A stretch of DNA of 64,000 nucleotides from Pyrococcus horikoshii OT3 (GCF_000011105.1 NC_000961.1:730662-794661); one strand, 5' to 3'. Shown: positions 7,949 to 17,720, counted from the first letter of the stretch. Notes: a model not told the origin generated them from the letters alone. Made by a program: numbers and translations.

Positions 7949-9324
7949 ATGAGTATGATACTCACGAGTAAGTTTGTAGACAGAGAGAGGGAGTTAAACT
8001 TCCTAAGAGAACATTATCATTCCGGAAAGGCCGAACTGATAGTTATTTACGGCCGAAGAAGGATCGGAAAAACATACCTCCTACGAAAATTCCTTGAGGA
8101 AACTAATGGAATATACCTCCTTGCAGAAGAGAACGAGACAAACTTGGAAGATTTCTCCTTAAGACTGGCAGACTACTTCAAGGATCCCTTTCTGAAAGAA
8201 AACCCCATTAGAACTTGGGGGCTTTCTTCACGTATCTAGCTGGAAAGAGTACTAAAAGATTAGTAGTAGTTATAGATGGCGTTCAATATCTTGTTAGAGC
8301 TGAGAAAGGATTCCTCAGCACCCTTCAAAAGTACTGGGATCTATACTTGTCATCAACAAAGATAATGCTCATACTCTGCGGTTCACTTGTTTCCTTTATG
8401 GAGGGCATTCTTTCCGGAAAATCCCCAATATACGGAAGAAGAACGGGAACTTGGAAGGTAGAAGAAATGTCATTTTTTGACGTGCTAAAGTTTCATCCAA
8501 TTGATATAGAGACAGCTATAAAAATATACGGTGTTTTTGGTGGAGTTCCACAGTATTGGGTAGACTATGATCCTGGGAAAGATTTCTGGGAAAATATAAA
8601 GGATCTAGTCCTATCCAAAGGTGCGAAATACTATGATGAACCTAAGTATTTACTTAAGGAGGAGTTAAGGGATGTCTCAAGATACTTCTCAATATTAAGG
8701 GCAATATCACTTGGATACTCACGCTTTGGTCAAATAGCAGACGCGGCAAGGATCGAAACAAAAAGTCTCGGGAAATATCTCAATGTTTTGGAGGAAATGG
8801 GATATATAAGAGAGGAGAAGCCCATTGTTGGAAGAGGCAAAACAGTTTATAAGATAAATGAGCACTTTTTCAATTTCTGGTTCCGCTTCGTCTTTCCCAG
8901 GAGAAGTGAGATAGAAATGGGGTTCGATGTCGTTGAGGAGATAAAGAAGGAGTTTAACAACTACCTTGGTCCTGTGTTTGAGGAGATATCTCGTCAGTTT
9001 CTTATAGAAATGAACAAGAGGAAAAAGCTCCCGTTTAGGTTTACTAAGATCGGTAGGTGGTGGTACAAGGGTGAGGAGATTGACTTAGTTGCTTTGAATG
9101 AAGATGAGAAGAAAGCCCTCTTTATAGAAGTCAAGTGGAAAAATCTTGAGAGAAAAGAGGCATATAAAATTTTAAAAGACCTAAAAAGAAAAGCAGAACT
9201 TACTGGATTGCACGACTGGAACAAGGCCTATGGAATAATAGCAAAAAGCATCATGGAAAAAGAGGAGTTAAGAGAAGAAGGCTTTTTAGCCTGGGATTTA
9301 AGAGATTTTGAATTAATTAACTAA
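7949..9324 (+). pseudogene. Archaeal AAA ATPase with nuclease-like C-domain, one frameshift
   Basis: Two overlapping frames, 7949-8239 and 8215-9324, join into one protein of about 455 residues. The first carries Walker A (GRRRIGKT, near residue 33). The second carries the Walker B strand LVVVIDGVQYLV, the sensor CGSLVSFM, a winged-helix region, and a C-terminal PD-(D/E)XK-like segment (KGEEIDLVALNED ... FIEVKWKN). One missing base in or near the G run at 8217-8221 breaks the frame. Related copies have DE at Walker B; here the glutamate is glycine, which should cripple hydrolysis. The family is abundant in hyperthermophilic archaea, and its role is mostly unknown. The start may be ATG 7949 or 7955. 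Confidence 0.75.
9043..9140 (+). repeat. 98-bp tract shared with a second ATPase copy
   Basis: This stretch matches 20427-20524 at all but two bases (mismatches in GAGAAG/GAGGAG and GTC/GTG), while flanking DNA of the two ATPase genes diverges clearly. It encodes the nuclease-like core KIGRWWYKGEEIDLVALNED. Recent gene conversion or strong DNA-level constraint would explain it. Confidence 0.85.
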
Positions 9325-9656
9325 ATTAATGAGCAGGTTAACCTGAAACTGCATGAGGGTTTAAAGTCTATACAGAAATCCTTATCCACACTTTATCTCA
9401 CGGTGGTGGTAGTAGAGGATCTTGCCAAAAGTTCGGTAATATTGAGTTAAAGGAATGCACCCTAAAGCTTAGGGCATTACGATTGCATCCTTCTACCCCC
9501 CACTATTAATGGTCTCCAGGATTTGCCAATAAATAGGGATATCGAGCCATTAAGTGTTATGATGTTGCTTTGTTCCAAATTTCCTTTAGGGTTCCTGGTA
9601 CAGATTTTAAAATATAAATAAGATGAAAAATGTTGGAAAAAGCTTCTTGAAAGATC
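9325..9656. other. Gene-free spacer
   Basis: About 330 bases between convergent genes. I see no gene. A small perfect hairpin CCCTAA-AGC-TTAGGG lies at 9460-9474. Short in-frame runs (for example around 9538-9610) read like protein but have no start or family match, so this is probably degraded coding DNA. Confidence 0.4.
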
Positions 9657-10340
9657 TTAACCTATTGGAAAGAACCTAAGCTCTGGGTAAACTGTATAGT
9701 ACCATGACTTTAGATTGTACTCAACAAACACGCTCCTTATCACCGTTAATTTTCTTTTAATTTCACTCCCCTTAACATCCACTCCGAATTTAAAGAGGTT
9801 AAGGGCAAAGCTGTTCACGATTTCTGTGATGTTTTCCGGGAATGCTTTAAAGTTAAAGGTGATTATGATGTTGTTATTCTTACCCCCTCCCAAAACCCTA
9901 ATAAGGCCTGGGAGGAGCATGACAAGCTCTCCTGGGTACCTTACCCCGAAGATATCCAAGCCTAAAACTAGGAATAGGGTGTTATTCTTTGTTCCTAAGT
10001 TCGTTTTAATTCTCCCAACGATGAGTTCCGGATCTTTAGTTTGGATGAGAAGTTCTTGACCTAGATTCTCTTCAAAGAAAGAGACTACTGAGATTAACTT
10101 AGCACCCTTTTTGAATATCTCATCGGCATCTTCGTACACGGACTCCAAGTACCTTATAATTGAAGCGTAAGCATCGCTGAAGGATATTATAACGAACTCC
10201 TTATACTCTGGTTTTAGCGATTTTATCACATGATAGAGTACGCTCTCAATGTCGCTACCTATTTCATGGTTGAAAATCGTTGGGGTAACCCTTTTAGAAG
10301 ACTCAACAATTAACTCCAGCGGATTCACGTTACTCACCAT
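9657..10340 (-). CDS. Protein of unknown function in KaiC operon
   Basis: A 227-residue soluble protein predicted as alternating helices and strands. Hydrophobic strands (KEFVIISFSDAY, NTLFLVLGLDIFGVRYP, NNNIIITFNFKAF) occur in the order of a RecA/KaiC-like core, but there is no Walker A glycine loop. It overlaps the 99-residue gene upstream by 11 bases, and that gene overlaps KaiC, so the three form one operon. I infer a non-catalytic partner or output protein of the KaiC-like ATPase. It has a weak overall likeness to the DUF257-type protein at 38608 (same strand pattern); this is unproven. Confidence 0.7.
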   Translation of the reverse strand: MVSNVNPLELIVESSKRVTPTIFNHEIGSDIESVLYHVIKSLKPEYKEFVIISFSDAYASIIRYLESVYEDADEIFKKGAKLISVVSFFEENLGQELLIQTKDPELIVGRIKTNLGTKNNTLFLVLGLDIFGVRYPGELVMLLPGLIRVLGGGKNNNIIITFNFKAFPENITEIVNSFALNLFKFGVDVKGSEIKRKLTVIRSVFVEYNLKSWYYTVYPELRFFPIG

Positions 10341-10629
10341 AAATCTTTCGTATTTCGCTAACTAGTTCCTCCAAGGAGTTTGCTTCTATATCCTCTCCGA
10401 GGCGCCCCTTGAGTTTGCTTATTATTACCATCTCCAACAACCTTGCGCTGTACTCTCCAAAAAGCTTTGAGACCGCTTCTTTAAACTTCTGAGGATCGTC
10501 ATACGCTAGCTCAATTCCGCTATTGAGCGTAGCCCTTAGATGGGCCTCTAACACTGCTTCCAGCCCAGGGGCAACCTCCCTAAGGGCTAATATTATAGTC
10601 TTCGTCAAAATATCCCTCCCTTTACTCAT
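10330..10629 (-). CDS. Small helical protein, middle gene of KaiC operon
   Basis: A 99-residue, mostly helical protein starting MSKGRDILTK. An in-frame start 30 bases upstream would intrude further into the KaiC gene, so I prefer 10629, which overlaps the KaiC stop by eight bases. The sequence is rich in Ala, Leu and Glu (VLEAHLRATL, FGEYSARLLEMVII) without metal or nucleotide motifs. I do not recognise the family. Operon position suggests an adaptor between the KaiC-like ATPase and the 227-residue protein. Confidence 0.65.
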   Translation of the reverse strand: MSKGRDILTKTIILALREVAPGLEAVLEAHLRATLNSGIELAYDDPQKFKEAVSKLFGEYSARLLEMVIISKLKGRLGEDIEANSLEELVSEIRKIYGE

Positions 10630-11983
10630 AAATTTCCACCCCTCTATTCGTGATCTCATACTTGTGTATTTTTCTTGAGTGATTGGAGCCTCTCGCTTTT
10701 ATAATCGCTAGCCTTTTCTCTATTTTTTCATTTTCTATCTCATACTTGAGTAGTATTATGACATCAACCATCGTGCTAGCTCCCGTAAATGGAACAACGT
10801 CAAACTTAGCCTCCTCAGTAAACGTGAAATAAGTTGTGATCCTCTTTTCCTTTGTTAGGAGTTGGAGATATCTTAACATTTTTGTTAGTTCTTTTTCATC
10901 TAAGTGCTCTCTTAAAGCCGTTAGACTATCTATTATCAACGCCTCTGGCTTAAATTCTTCTATTATCTCTTTGATCTTTATGTAAGTATGTACCGGCGTT
11001 TTACTTTCAGGCACCCATGCAAAGATTTTGAGATTCCTTCCTAAAACTTCCTCGATTGGCATCCCGTAGTTTTTAGCAGATCTTATTATCTGATCTATTG
11101 GTTCCTCAAAAGTGATATAAGCAACCTTTCTTCCTTGGAGTGCGTTTGCTATGGCGAAGTGAAGGGAGAAGGTTGTTTTTCCAGTCCCAGTCATACCAAC
11201 TATAAGAACGCTTGAACCTTTGTATATTCCTCCATCAAGCATCTCATCGAGCCTTTCTATTCCGGTTGTAATCTTTTCAGATGTATAATCCTTCTCGCTT
11301 ATCTTGAGTTCAGGAATCGTCAGGAACTCTATTCCATTTTTAGTTATTACATATTCGTACTCAGCTCTTTCAATTTTTCTCCTTCTCATTTTTGGAATTT
11401 CCATTACCCTTCTTGTCACTTCTCCAAAGGATTTATACTTCAATATTATTACTCCATCGACAACGAATTCTTCAACTCCATACCCAATCGTTTTACTTCC
11501 TATAGGTTTTTCAGCAATTAAGAGTGCCGTTGCATCATTGGCTTTTATAAATCTACCAAGGATCGTGTGCAGGAATATTCTGGTCTTTTCAGCACCTAAA
11601 AGCTGAGTAAATACACTTATTGAATCGATAACTATTCTTTTAGGATGAAAACTTGATATTTCGCTCATTAAGAGTTCGATTTCTTTTTCTACAGCATCTT
11701 TACTCACCGTTACAAGATCAATAAATTTAAAGAGTCCGTTATTCTCAAGCTCTTCAAAGTCCATTCCAAGTTGTTTCATGCCTTTATAGAATTCCCACTT
11801 TGTCTCCGCAAGTGAGATATACATTCCCTTCTCTCCAAACTTTTTAGCACCGTTGTAGAGATAAGTGGCCGAAAGTATTGTTTTCCCAGTTCCAGGCTCT
11901 CCTACAATTAATATCATAGATCCGTTAGGGAATCCACCCCTGAGAATGTACTTGTCAAAGTATTCAATTCCAAATTTGGTCAT
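10622..11983 (-). CDS. KaiC-like dual RecA-domain ATPase
   Basis: A 453-residue protein with two tandem RecA folds. The first has Walker A GEPGTGKT at residues 28-35 and a Walker B strand RIVIDSISVF near 120. The second has Walker A GMTGTGKT near 265 and ALIIDSLTAL near 345. The start at 11983 (after GAGGGGT) removes an unlikely 30-residue extension and puts FGIEYFDKYILRGGFPNGS at the N-terminus, as in the family. Archaeal KaiC-like proteins are ATP-driven signalling switches, not clock proteins. The first Walker B ends in aspartate followed by Ser, with no obvious catalytic glutamate pair as in cyanobacterial KaiC. It heads a three-gene operon. Confidence 0.88.
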   Translation of the reverse strand: MTKFGIEYFDKYILRGGFPNGSMILIVGEPGTGKTILSATYLYNGAKKFGEKGMYISLAETKWEFYKGMKQLGMDFEELENNGLFKFIDLVTVSKDAVEKEIELLMSEISSFHPKRIVIDSISVFTQLLGAEKTRIFLHTILGRFIKANDATALLIAEKPIGSKTIGYGVEEFVVDGVIILKYKSFGEVTRRVMEIPKMRRRKIERAEYEYVITKNGIEFLTIPELKISEKDYTSEKITTGIERLDEMLDGGIYKGSSVLIVGMTGTGKTTFSLHFAIANALQGRKVAYITFEEPIDQIIRSAKNYGMPIEEVLGRNLKIFAWVPESKTPVHTYIKIKEIIEEFKPEALIIDSLTALREHLDEKELTKMLRYLQLLTKEKRITTYFTFTEEAKFDVVPFTGASTMVDVIILLKYEIENEKIEKRLAIIKARGSNHSRKIHKYEITNRGVEIYE

Positions 11984-12416
11984 TTTACCCCTCAATTTTG
12001 TTTTTGTTGGGTATTTTAAATCTTTACTTAAATCATAGATATGATTAAAAGGAGTTCCAACAATTAAGAGCATTTTGTTTAGTCTATATTTTGTGTTGAA
12101 ATATTACTTTATATTAAAATTTTATTGTATTAATTAACTTAGTAATAATTTCGAGTTTTTTACTACTAATGATTTTAAATTAATAACATCTTAAATTTAA
12201 AACTAATCCAAAATATAACAAATATCCAAACATTTTAAATAATTTACATTTATAACGATAAATTTTAGTAATGGCTAAATAATTTTAAATCGTAATAAAT
12301 TCGAGGCTCAATATAAAAGTTTGACATATAAAGCAAGAGGTCAATCGAGTAAATTACGTTTAAGGGCTTTATGAAGTAGATTTAGGTTATTGCAGTACTA
12401 AAAAGAGAGAACTTCA
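11984..12416. other. Very AT-rich intergenic region, KaiC operon promoter
   Basis: About 430 bases, visibly much richer in A and T than the rest of the window, with many TTAAAT and TTTAAATAA-like words and no open frame. It must contain the KaiC operon promoter; several TATA-like boxes are possible and I cannot choose one. TGACATATAAAG at 12322-12333 repeats a 12-mer from the uspA promoter (1472-1483). Confidence 0.55.
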
Positions 12417-14132
12417 CTATTCTAACTCTATTAGTGGTTGTCCTGTGTCGACTGCTTCTCCTTCCTTGACTAGTATTCTCTTGACAACACCATCCCTTGG
12501 TGATGGAATCTCATTCTCCATCTTCATGGCTTCAAGAACAAGCAAACCCTGACCAACCCTAACCCTATCCCCAACCCGAACAAGAACCCTCAAAACCTTA
12601 CCAGGCATAGGAGCAGAAACAACGCTCCCGCTAGGGGCTACTACCTCCCGCTTGGGAGGTTGTGAAGGGATAGCTTGAACTTGGGGCTTGGGCTTAGGAG
12701 GCTCAAATTCTATTCCTTCGACGAAAACCTCGAATTCCTTCCCGTTGATGTAAATCTTTATTGGCTTTCCTTTCGGCTTCTCTTCAACTGGTCTAAGTCT
12801 TCCCTGTCTTCTGAGCTCAAAGAATTCCAAAGCTACTTGAGGAAAGAGGCAATAAGTTACAACATCTTCCTCTTTTTCAAGGTAACCCTTCTCCTTAAGC
12901 TCTTTCTTAGCTTTCTCAAGCATTGGTTCAAGTAGATCAGCAGGCCTAACGTTTATGGGTTCCTCATCACCAAGGATAAGCTTTTTAATTTCCTCCTTTA
13001 TCTTCCCAGGAGGTCTTCCATAAAGTCCCCTAACGTAATCCTTCGTCTCCTTGGTGACCTGTTTATACCTTCCAAAGAGAACATTGAGAACCGCTTGAAC
13101 CCCGACTATTTGAGAAGTTGGGGTCACTAACGGTGGATAGCCTAGATCTTCCCTAACCCTTGGTACCTCCTCTAGAACTTCCTCTAACTTATCTAAGGCT
13201 TTGAGCTCGCTTAACTGCTTTATTAAATTAGAATACATTCCTCCTGGGATTTGGTGGATTAGGACATTTGGATCTCCATGTATGGCCTTTTTGGTCAGCA
13301 AGTGATCGTACTTCTTCTCTAGAAGGTTTGTCAGGTACTTGGAAATCTCGTGAATTAGCTTTATATTAAGTTTCGGCCTTTTCCCTTTTGGAAGTGCATA
13401 GTACATCGTTTGAACCGCGGGCTGAGCAGTTCCCCCAGCTAGTGGATAAATTGAAGTATCAATGTAATCGACTCCAGCTTCAACTGCTTTAAGATAAGTA
13501 GCCACCGCTAAACCACTCGTTGCATGTGTATGAAAGTTTACCTTGATTCCATAACGCTCTTTAATTTCCTTCACGAGCTCGTAAGCTGTTTGAGGGTCGG
13601 CCAATCCGGCCATATCTTTAATTGTTATGTAATCCACGTCAAGCTCGATAAGCTCGTCAACCTTCTGTAAGTAGTAGTCTATTGTGAATATTGGACCGGT
13701 GGTATAGCATATCGCCCCCTGAACTTCAGCACCGATTTCCTTGGCTTTCTTAATTGCTGTCTTCATGTTCCTAACATCATTCAAGGCATCAAATACCCTA
13801 AAAATGTCAATACCATTTTTATAAGCAAGTTCTACAAATTTTTCCACGACATCATCAGGGTAGTGCCTATATCCTACTAGATTTTGACCCCTTAGCAACA
13901 TTTGAAGCTTTGTCTTCCTTATATGTTCCCTTAGGAGTTTTAATCTCTCCCATGGATCTTCTCTCAGAAACCTTAGTGAAACATCAAAAGTTGCCCCTCC
14001 CCAAACTTCCATAGAATAGAAGCCTATTTTATCCATCTTCTCAGCAATTGGAAGCATATCCTTCGTACTCATTCTCGTGGCTATAAGAGATTGGTGAGCA
14101 TCCCTAAACGTCGTGTCTATAATTTCAACCAT
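12417..14132 (-). CDS. Pyruvate carboxylase subunit B / oxaloacetate decarboxylase alpha-type
   Basis: A 571-residue enzyme in three parts. An HMGL-like TIM barrel starts with IIDTTFRDAHQSLIATRM and contains the metal-binding HTHATSG near residue 200. A conserved PYC/OADA domain spans about 300-470. A biotin-carrier domain at the end carries the biotinylation motif EAMKMEN near residue 538, after a Pro-rich linker. The reaction is biotin-dependent carboxyl transfer between oxaloacetate and pyruvate. Whether it acts as a carboxylase or a decarboxylase depends on partner subunits, which are not in this window. The start follows GGAGGT. No membrane beta subunit lies beside it. Confidence 0.88.
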   Translation of the reverse strand: MVEIIDTTFRDAHQSLIATRMSTKDMLPIAEKMDKIGFYSMEVWGGATFDVSLRFLREDPWERLKLLREHIRKTKLQMLLRGQNLVGYRHYPDDVVEKFVELAYKNGIDIFRVFDALNDVRNMKTAIKKAKEIGAEVQGAICYTTGPIFTIDYYLQKVDELIELDVDYITIKDMAGLADPQTAYELVKEIKERYGIKVNFHTHATSGLAVATYLKAVEAGVDYIDTSIYPLAGGTAQPAVQTMYYALPKGKRPKLNIKLIHEISKYLTNLLEKKYDHLLTKKAIHGDPNVLIHQIPGGMYSNLIKQLSELKALDKLEEVLEEVPRVREDLGYPPLVTPTSQIVGVQAVLNVLFGRYKQVTKETKDYVRGLYGRPPGKIKEEIKKLILGDEEPINVRPADLLEPMLEKAKKELKEKGYLEKEEDVVTYCLFPQVALEFFELRRQGRLRPVEEKPKGKPIKIYINGKEFEVFVEGIEFEPPKPKPQVQAIPSQPPKREVVAPSGSVVSAPMPGKVLRVLVRVGDRVRVGQGLLVLEAMKMENEIPSPRDGVVKRILVKEGEAVDTGQPLIELE

Positions 14133-14248
14133 TATTTCAACCTCCTTCTTTTACCCCATTTATATTACCTCACTATAAACGTATCTAAACCAGAGGTGTC
14201 CCTTAATGTCTACAAAAGGTTTTTCTTGATCAACGTTAAGGTGTTGAT

Positions 14249-16819
14249 ATGACTAACCCCTGGAAAATTTTCCTTGTGAGTTACGCTCACATAGACAGTG
14301 AATGGCTCTGGAAAGTCGATGAGACTGTTAATATTTGCAAGCTCACCTTCGAAAATACTCTCAAACTTATGGAAAAGTATAACTTCCTTACCTTTGCTCA
14401 CGGGCCAGTTTTCTATTATGAACTTATGGAAAGTCATTATCCAAACATCTTTAGGAAGATAAAGGAAATGGTAGATAGGAAGCAGTGGAAGATCATAGAT
14501 GGATCCTACGTAGAGTTCGATGCCAACATCCCCTCTGGAGAGTCTCTGATCAGGCAGTTTCTATATGGAATTAAGTACCTTGAGGAAAAATTTGGAGTAA
14601 AGCCTAGAACCCTTTACCTTCCGGACTCCTTCGGCTTCCCTCCAACCTTACCTAAAATACTGTGTGAGGTTGGAATAGAAAACTTCGCAACGAGTAAGCT
14701 TAATTGGAACGATACAAACCCCTTTCCATACCATATATTTAGGTGGAAAAGCAGAAGTGGAGAGGAAGTTCTAGCTTACAGCACTCCAGGAAGTTATAGC
14801 GACTATCTTTCGGATATTAAAAGGATACTCTGGAACGTGGAGCAACAGAGGGAAAAGCAGGAGATCCCAGTTATTATGCAAGTCTTTGGTAGGGGAGATC
14901 ATGGGGGAGGACCGGAAGAAATCGAGGTTCAGAACGTTAAAAAGTGGATGGAGGAATATAAGGGTAGGCTGGAACTTATTGCATCGGGGATGGATGAGTT
15001 CTTCGATTATGTGAGGGAGCACTACCTGAAAGATCTTCCCATCTTCGAGGATGAGCTCTACCTTGAGTTTCATCGAGGCATCTTTACTACGGGGGCATGG
15101 ATAAAAAGGTTCAACAGGCTAAATGAGCACCTGATCCTTCAAGTGGAAAAGCTGTACTCTCTTCTGAAGATTCTCTATGGTATTGAATATCCCTGGGAAG
15201 GAATCCTTAATTCCTGGAAGGCGATCCTCCTTACCCAAGGGCACGATGCCTTACCTGCTTCTATAACTAAGGAAGTTTACGATGACGTAATGAGGAGGAG
15301 CTCCAACGTGTACAAGGGTCTTTTATCCTTCCTCAGAAATGGGTTAAAGGTTATAGCTGAGAAGGAAAAAGCCCGCTACATCGTCTTTAATCCAAACTCG
15401 TTCCCTGTTTCCCCCTATATAAGGACATGGGAAAGCGTTAATGGCTTCTATCAAAGGCTTAAAAATGGGAGTAAGCTGGTTTACCTTTCAGAACTACCCC
15501 CGATTGGATTTAAAGGCTATGAAGAGGTGGGGGAAAGGCCGGAGGACTTCGTGAACATTGTGGAAAGGGAGAAGGATTTTATACTTGAGAACTCCTATCT
15601 TAGGGTTACTGTGTCTAAGAGAACAGGTTGGATAACGAGCATCTATGATAAGAAGAACAAGCGAGAAATCCTCAAAGAACCAATACGACCTAGGATTATG
15701 TTAGATTATCCAATGCCTTTTAGAGGTCGCTTTGTGCCAGCTTCAATGTTTGATGCATGGGAGGTTTATTACAGGGAGGGGATAAATAAGTACTTTCACC
15801 GTGACCTCAGGGCTAAAGAAGTTTTTATCTCAGAGAGAGGTCCGCTTTACGCTTCTATCTCAGCTAAATTCCATTATAAGCAGTTCCTAGGAAAGGCCTC
15901 AACTATGGAATTTGAAATTGGCCTCTATGCAGATAAACCTTACGTTGAGGTGAGGTTTAGAGCTCACTGGAATACCCACCATCGCTTCTTGAAGCTTTTA
16001 GTTCCAGTAGCCATTGATTCAGACAAAGCGGTATTTGAAGTCCCCTATGGGATCGTTGAGAGAGCTGATGCCTGCAGATCTGAAAATCCTAGGGAGAGGG
16101 CGAAATACGAGGTTTTGGGGCATAAGTGGGTTGACATCTCCGATGGAAGTTATGGTGTTGCAGTAATAAACGATTCTAAATACGGGTTCAGTTGGTGCAA
16201 TGGGGTTCTGAGAATTAGCTTGTTAAGGTCTCCCTCCCAGCCATTAGCTGACTTCATAATGAAGTTCATTCGCATGAATAAGAAGGCCCAGGAGAAGTTC
16301 CAGGATATTAAGCTCCAAAAGTCCGGAAAATTAAAGAGGGAAATTATAAATATAATAATTTGGCTCATGGTTCTCTTCAATGAGCTTAGGAACAAAAAGA
16401 AAGTAACTCCGATAGATAGAGGTTATCACATAGCCACAGTGTGGGTGTATCCTCATGAGGGAAATTACGTGAAGGGTAACGTTCCAATGCTTGCTACGGA
16501 GTTAAACACGCTTTACATCCTTCAAAAGGGATCAGGAAGTAGCTCTACCATCTGGAACTTTATAAACGTGGAACCTCAGGAAAAACTTCAAGTTGTAACC
16601 GTGAAGCCATGCGAAAATGGGGATTGCTTTGTTTTAAGACTCTTCAATCCAACAGATGAACGCCTTAAAGCGATTCTAAGATTTAACGTTAAGGTTAAGA
16701 GTGCTGCCGAGGCTACCCACGATGAAAGGTTTCTCAGGGGGCTCCCTGTGAGGGACAACTCCGTGGAGGTATCTCTAGGTTCTTATGAAGTGAGAACCTT
16801 ACTCATCACCGTGTTGTGA
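14249..16819 (+). CDS. Alpha-mannosidase, GH38 family
   Basis: An 856-residue glycosidase. The zinc-site opening is SYAHIDSEWLWKVDET (residues 10-25, His-x-Asp pair), and the catalytic region YLPDSFGFPPTLPKIL lies near 130, with the nucleophile aspartate. The acid/base and metal-binding region FGRGDHGGGPEE is near 215. A long C-terminal beta-rich domain begins around residue 400. No signal peptide is visible, so it is probably cytoplasmic and cleaves alpha-mannosides from glycans or stored mannose compounds. It is divergent from the carboxylase gene with a short shared promoter region. Length and motif order agree with the family. Confidence 0.85.
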   Translation: MTNPWKIFLVSYAHIDSEWLWKVDETVNICKLTFENTLKLMEKYNFLTFAHGPVFYYELMESHYPNIFRKIKEMVDRKQWKIIDGSYVEFDANIPSGESLIRQFLYGIKYLEEKFGVKPRTLYLPDSFGFPPTLPKILCEVGIENFATSKLNWNDTNPFPYHIFRWKSRSGEEVLAYSTPGSYSDYLSDIKRILWNVEQQREKQEIPVIMQVFGRGDHGGGPEEIEVQNVKKWMEEYKGRLELIASGMDEFFDYVREHYLKDLPIFEDELYLEFHRGIFTTGAWIKRFNRLNEHLILQVEKLYSLLKILYGIEYPWEGILNSWKAILLTQGHDALPASITKEVYDDVMRRSSNVYKGLLSFLRNGLKVIAEKEKARYIVFNPNSFPVSPYIRTWESVNGFYQRLKNGSKLVYLSELPPIGFKGYEEVGERPEDFVNIVEREKDFILENSYLRVTVSKRTGWITSIYDKKNKREILKEPIRPRIMLDYPMPFRGRFVPASMFDAWEVYYREGINKYFHRDLRAKEVFISERGPLYASISAKFHYKQFLGKASTMEFEIGLYADKPYVEVRFRAHWNTHHRFLKLLVPVAIDSDKAVFEVPYGIVERADACRSENPRERAKYEVLGHKWVDISDGSYGVAVINDSKYGFSWCNGVLRISLLRSPSQPLADFIMKFIRMNKKAQEKFQDIKLQKSGKLKREIINIIIWLMVLFNELRNKKKVTPIDRGYHIATVWVYPHEGNYVKGNVPMLATELNTLYILQKGSGSSSTIWNFINVEPQEKLQVVTVKPCENGDCFVLRLFNPTDERLKAILRFNVKVKSAAEATHDERFLRGLPVRDNSVEVSLGSYEVRTLLITVL

Positions 16820-16875
16820 TTTAATGCTTCTTGAGATTGTGATGTGAAGTCCCGGAGATAGAATGTAAATTAAAA

Positions 16876-17411
16876 ATGATACTCACGAGTAAACTTCCTA
16901 AGAGAGTATTACCATTCCAGAAAGGCTAAACTGATAATTATCTATGATGGAGGATCGAAAGACGTACTTCTTATGCAGGTTCCTGAAGGAAATTAATAGA
17001 CTCGCAGAGGAGAACGGGATGCTTCTCTTCACGATTAGCTATAAGGATCCATCCCTGAAGGAAAATTCTTCCATTAGGAGTTGGGAAGTTTTCTTTACTT
17101 ACTTTTTTTCTTCGAAAGTTTGGGCGGGGAAGAGGTCAGCTAGCTAGAAAGAGCACTAAAAGGTTAGTTGTTGTTATAGATGAAGTTCAGTATCTTGTTA
17201 AAGCTGAGAAAGGGTTCCTCAGCACTCTTTCATGGAAGGCATTCTATCAAGAATAAAGAAGAACGGGTACTTGGAAGAGAGGAGTTGAAGTTTGATGTGC
17301 TGAAATATCGCTGAACTCTTCCTTTATCTCTTCCATTACGTCAAATCTCATTTTTATCTCACTTCTCCTGGGAAGCACAAAGCGGAACCAGAAATTGAAG
17401 AAGGCGTCGTT
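16876..17411 (+). pseudogene. Archaeal ATPase relic with inverted internal segment
   Basis: The beginning (ATGATACTCACGAGTAA) and several later pieces match the ATPase at 7949 closely, including LVVVIDEVQYLVKAEKGFLSTL at about 17165-17230. The Walker A loop is destroyed. The last 100 bases (17311-17411) encode FNFWFRFVLPRRSEIKMRF on the minus strand, while the rest is on the plus strand, so that part has been flipped in place. The gene is dead. In this copy the Walker B DE pair is still readable, unlike in the 7949 copy. Confidence 0.75.
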
Positions 17412-17412
17412 T

Positions 17413-17711
17413 ATCCTAGCTAAGGGATTTGCAGAGGTTCTCAATACAGACCTAGTTAAACCCTGGGAAAATAAAGCCAGAAGAACTACTCAAATATGAT
17501 CTAATAGGATTAGGTTTCGGAATTTATTACTGGAAACATCACAGAACACTCTTTGAGCTTATCAGCAAGTTTCCAGAAGTAAAAGGAAAGAAGGTTTTTA
17601 TTATTCTCTACTGGCGGAATTAGCATACCTTTTATTAATTACAGAAAGCTCAGAAAAGCCTTGAGAGAAAAGGGATTTGAAATAGTTGGAGAATTTTTGC
17701 AGAAAACTTAG
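17413..17711 (+). pseudogene. Flavodoxin-like protein, broken fragment
   Basis: Allowing two frame changes, the sequence reads ILAKGFAEVLNTDLVKP, then EELLKYDLIGLGFGIYYWKHH, then KKVFIFSTGGISIPF and KALREKGFEIVGEF. That is the order of helix, strand and FMN loops in flavodoxin-domain proteins. The N-terminus with the phosphate-binding loop is missing, and the fragment starts right where the inverted ATPase piece ends. It is a rearrangement scar rather than a working gene. Confidence 0.65.
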
Positions 17712-17720
17712 AGACACTTA

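Noticed and set aside
16150-16395. 81-codon minus-strand frame inside the mannosidase
   Set aside because: It is fully inside a long, well-supported gene with family motifs.
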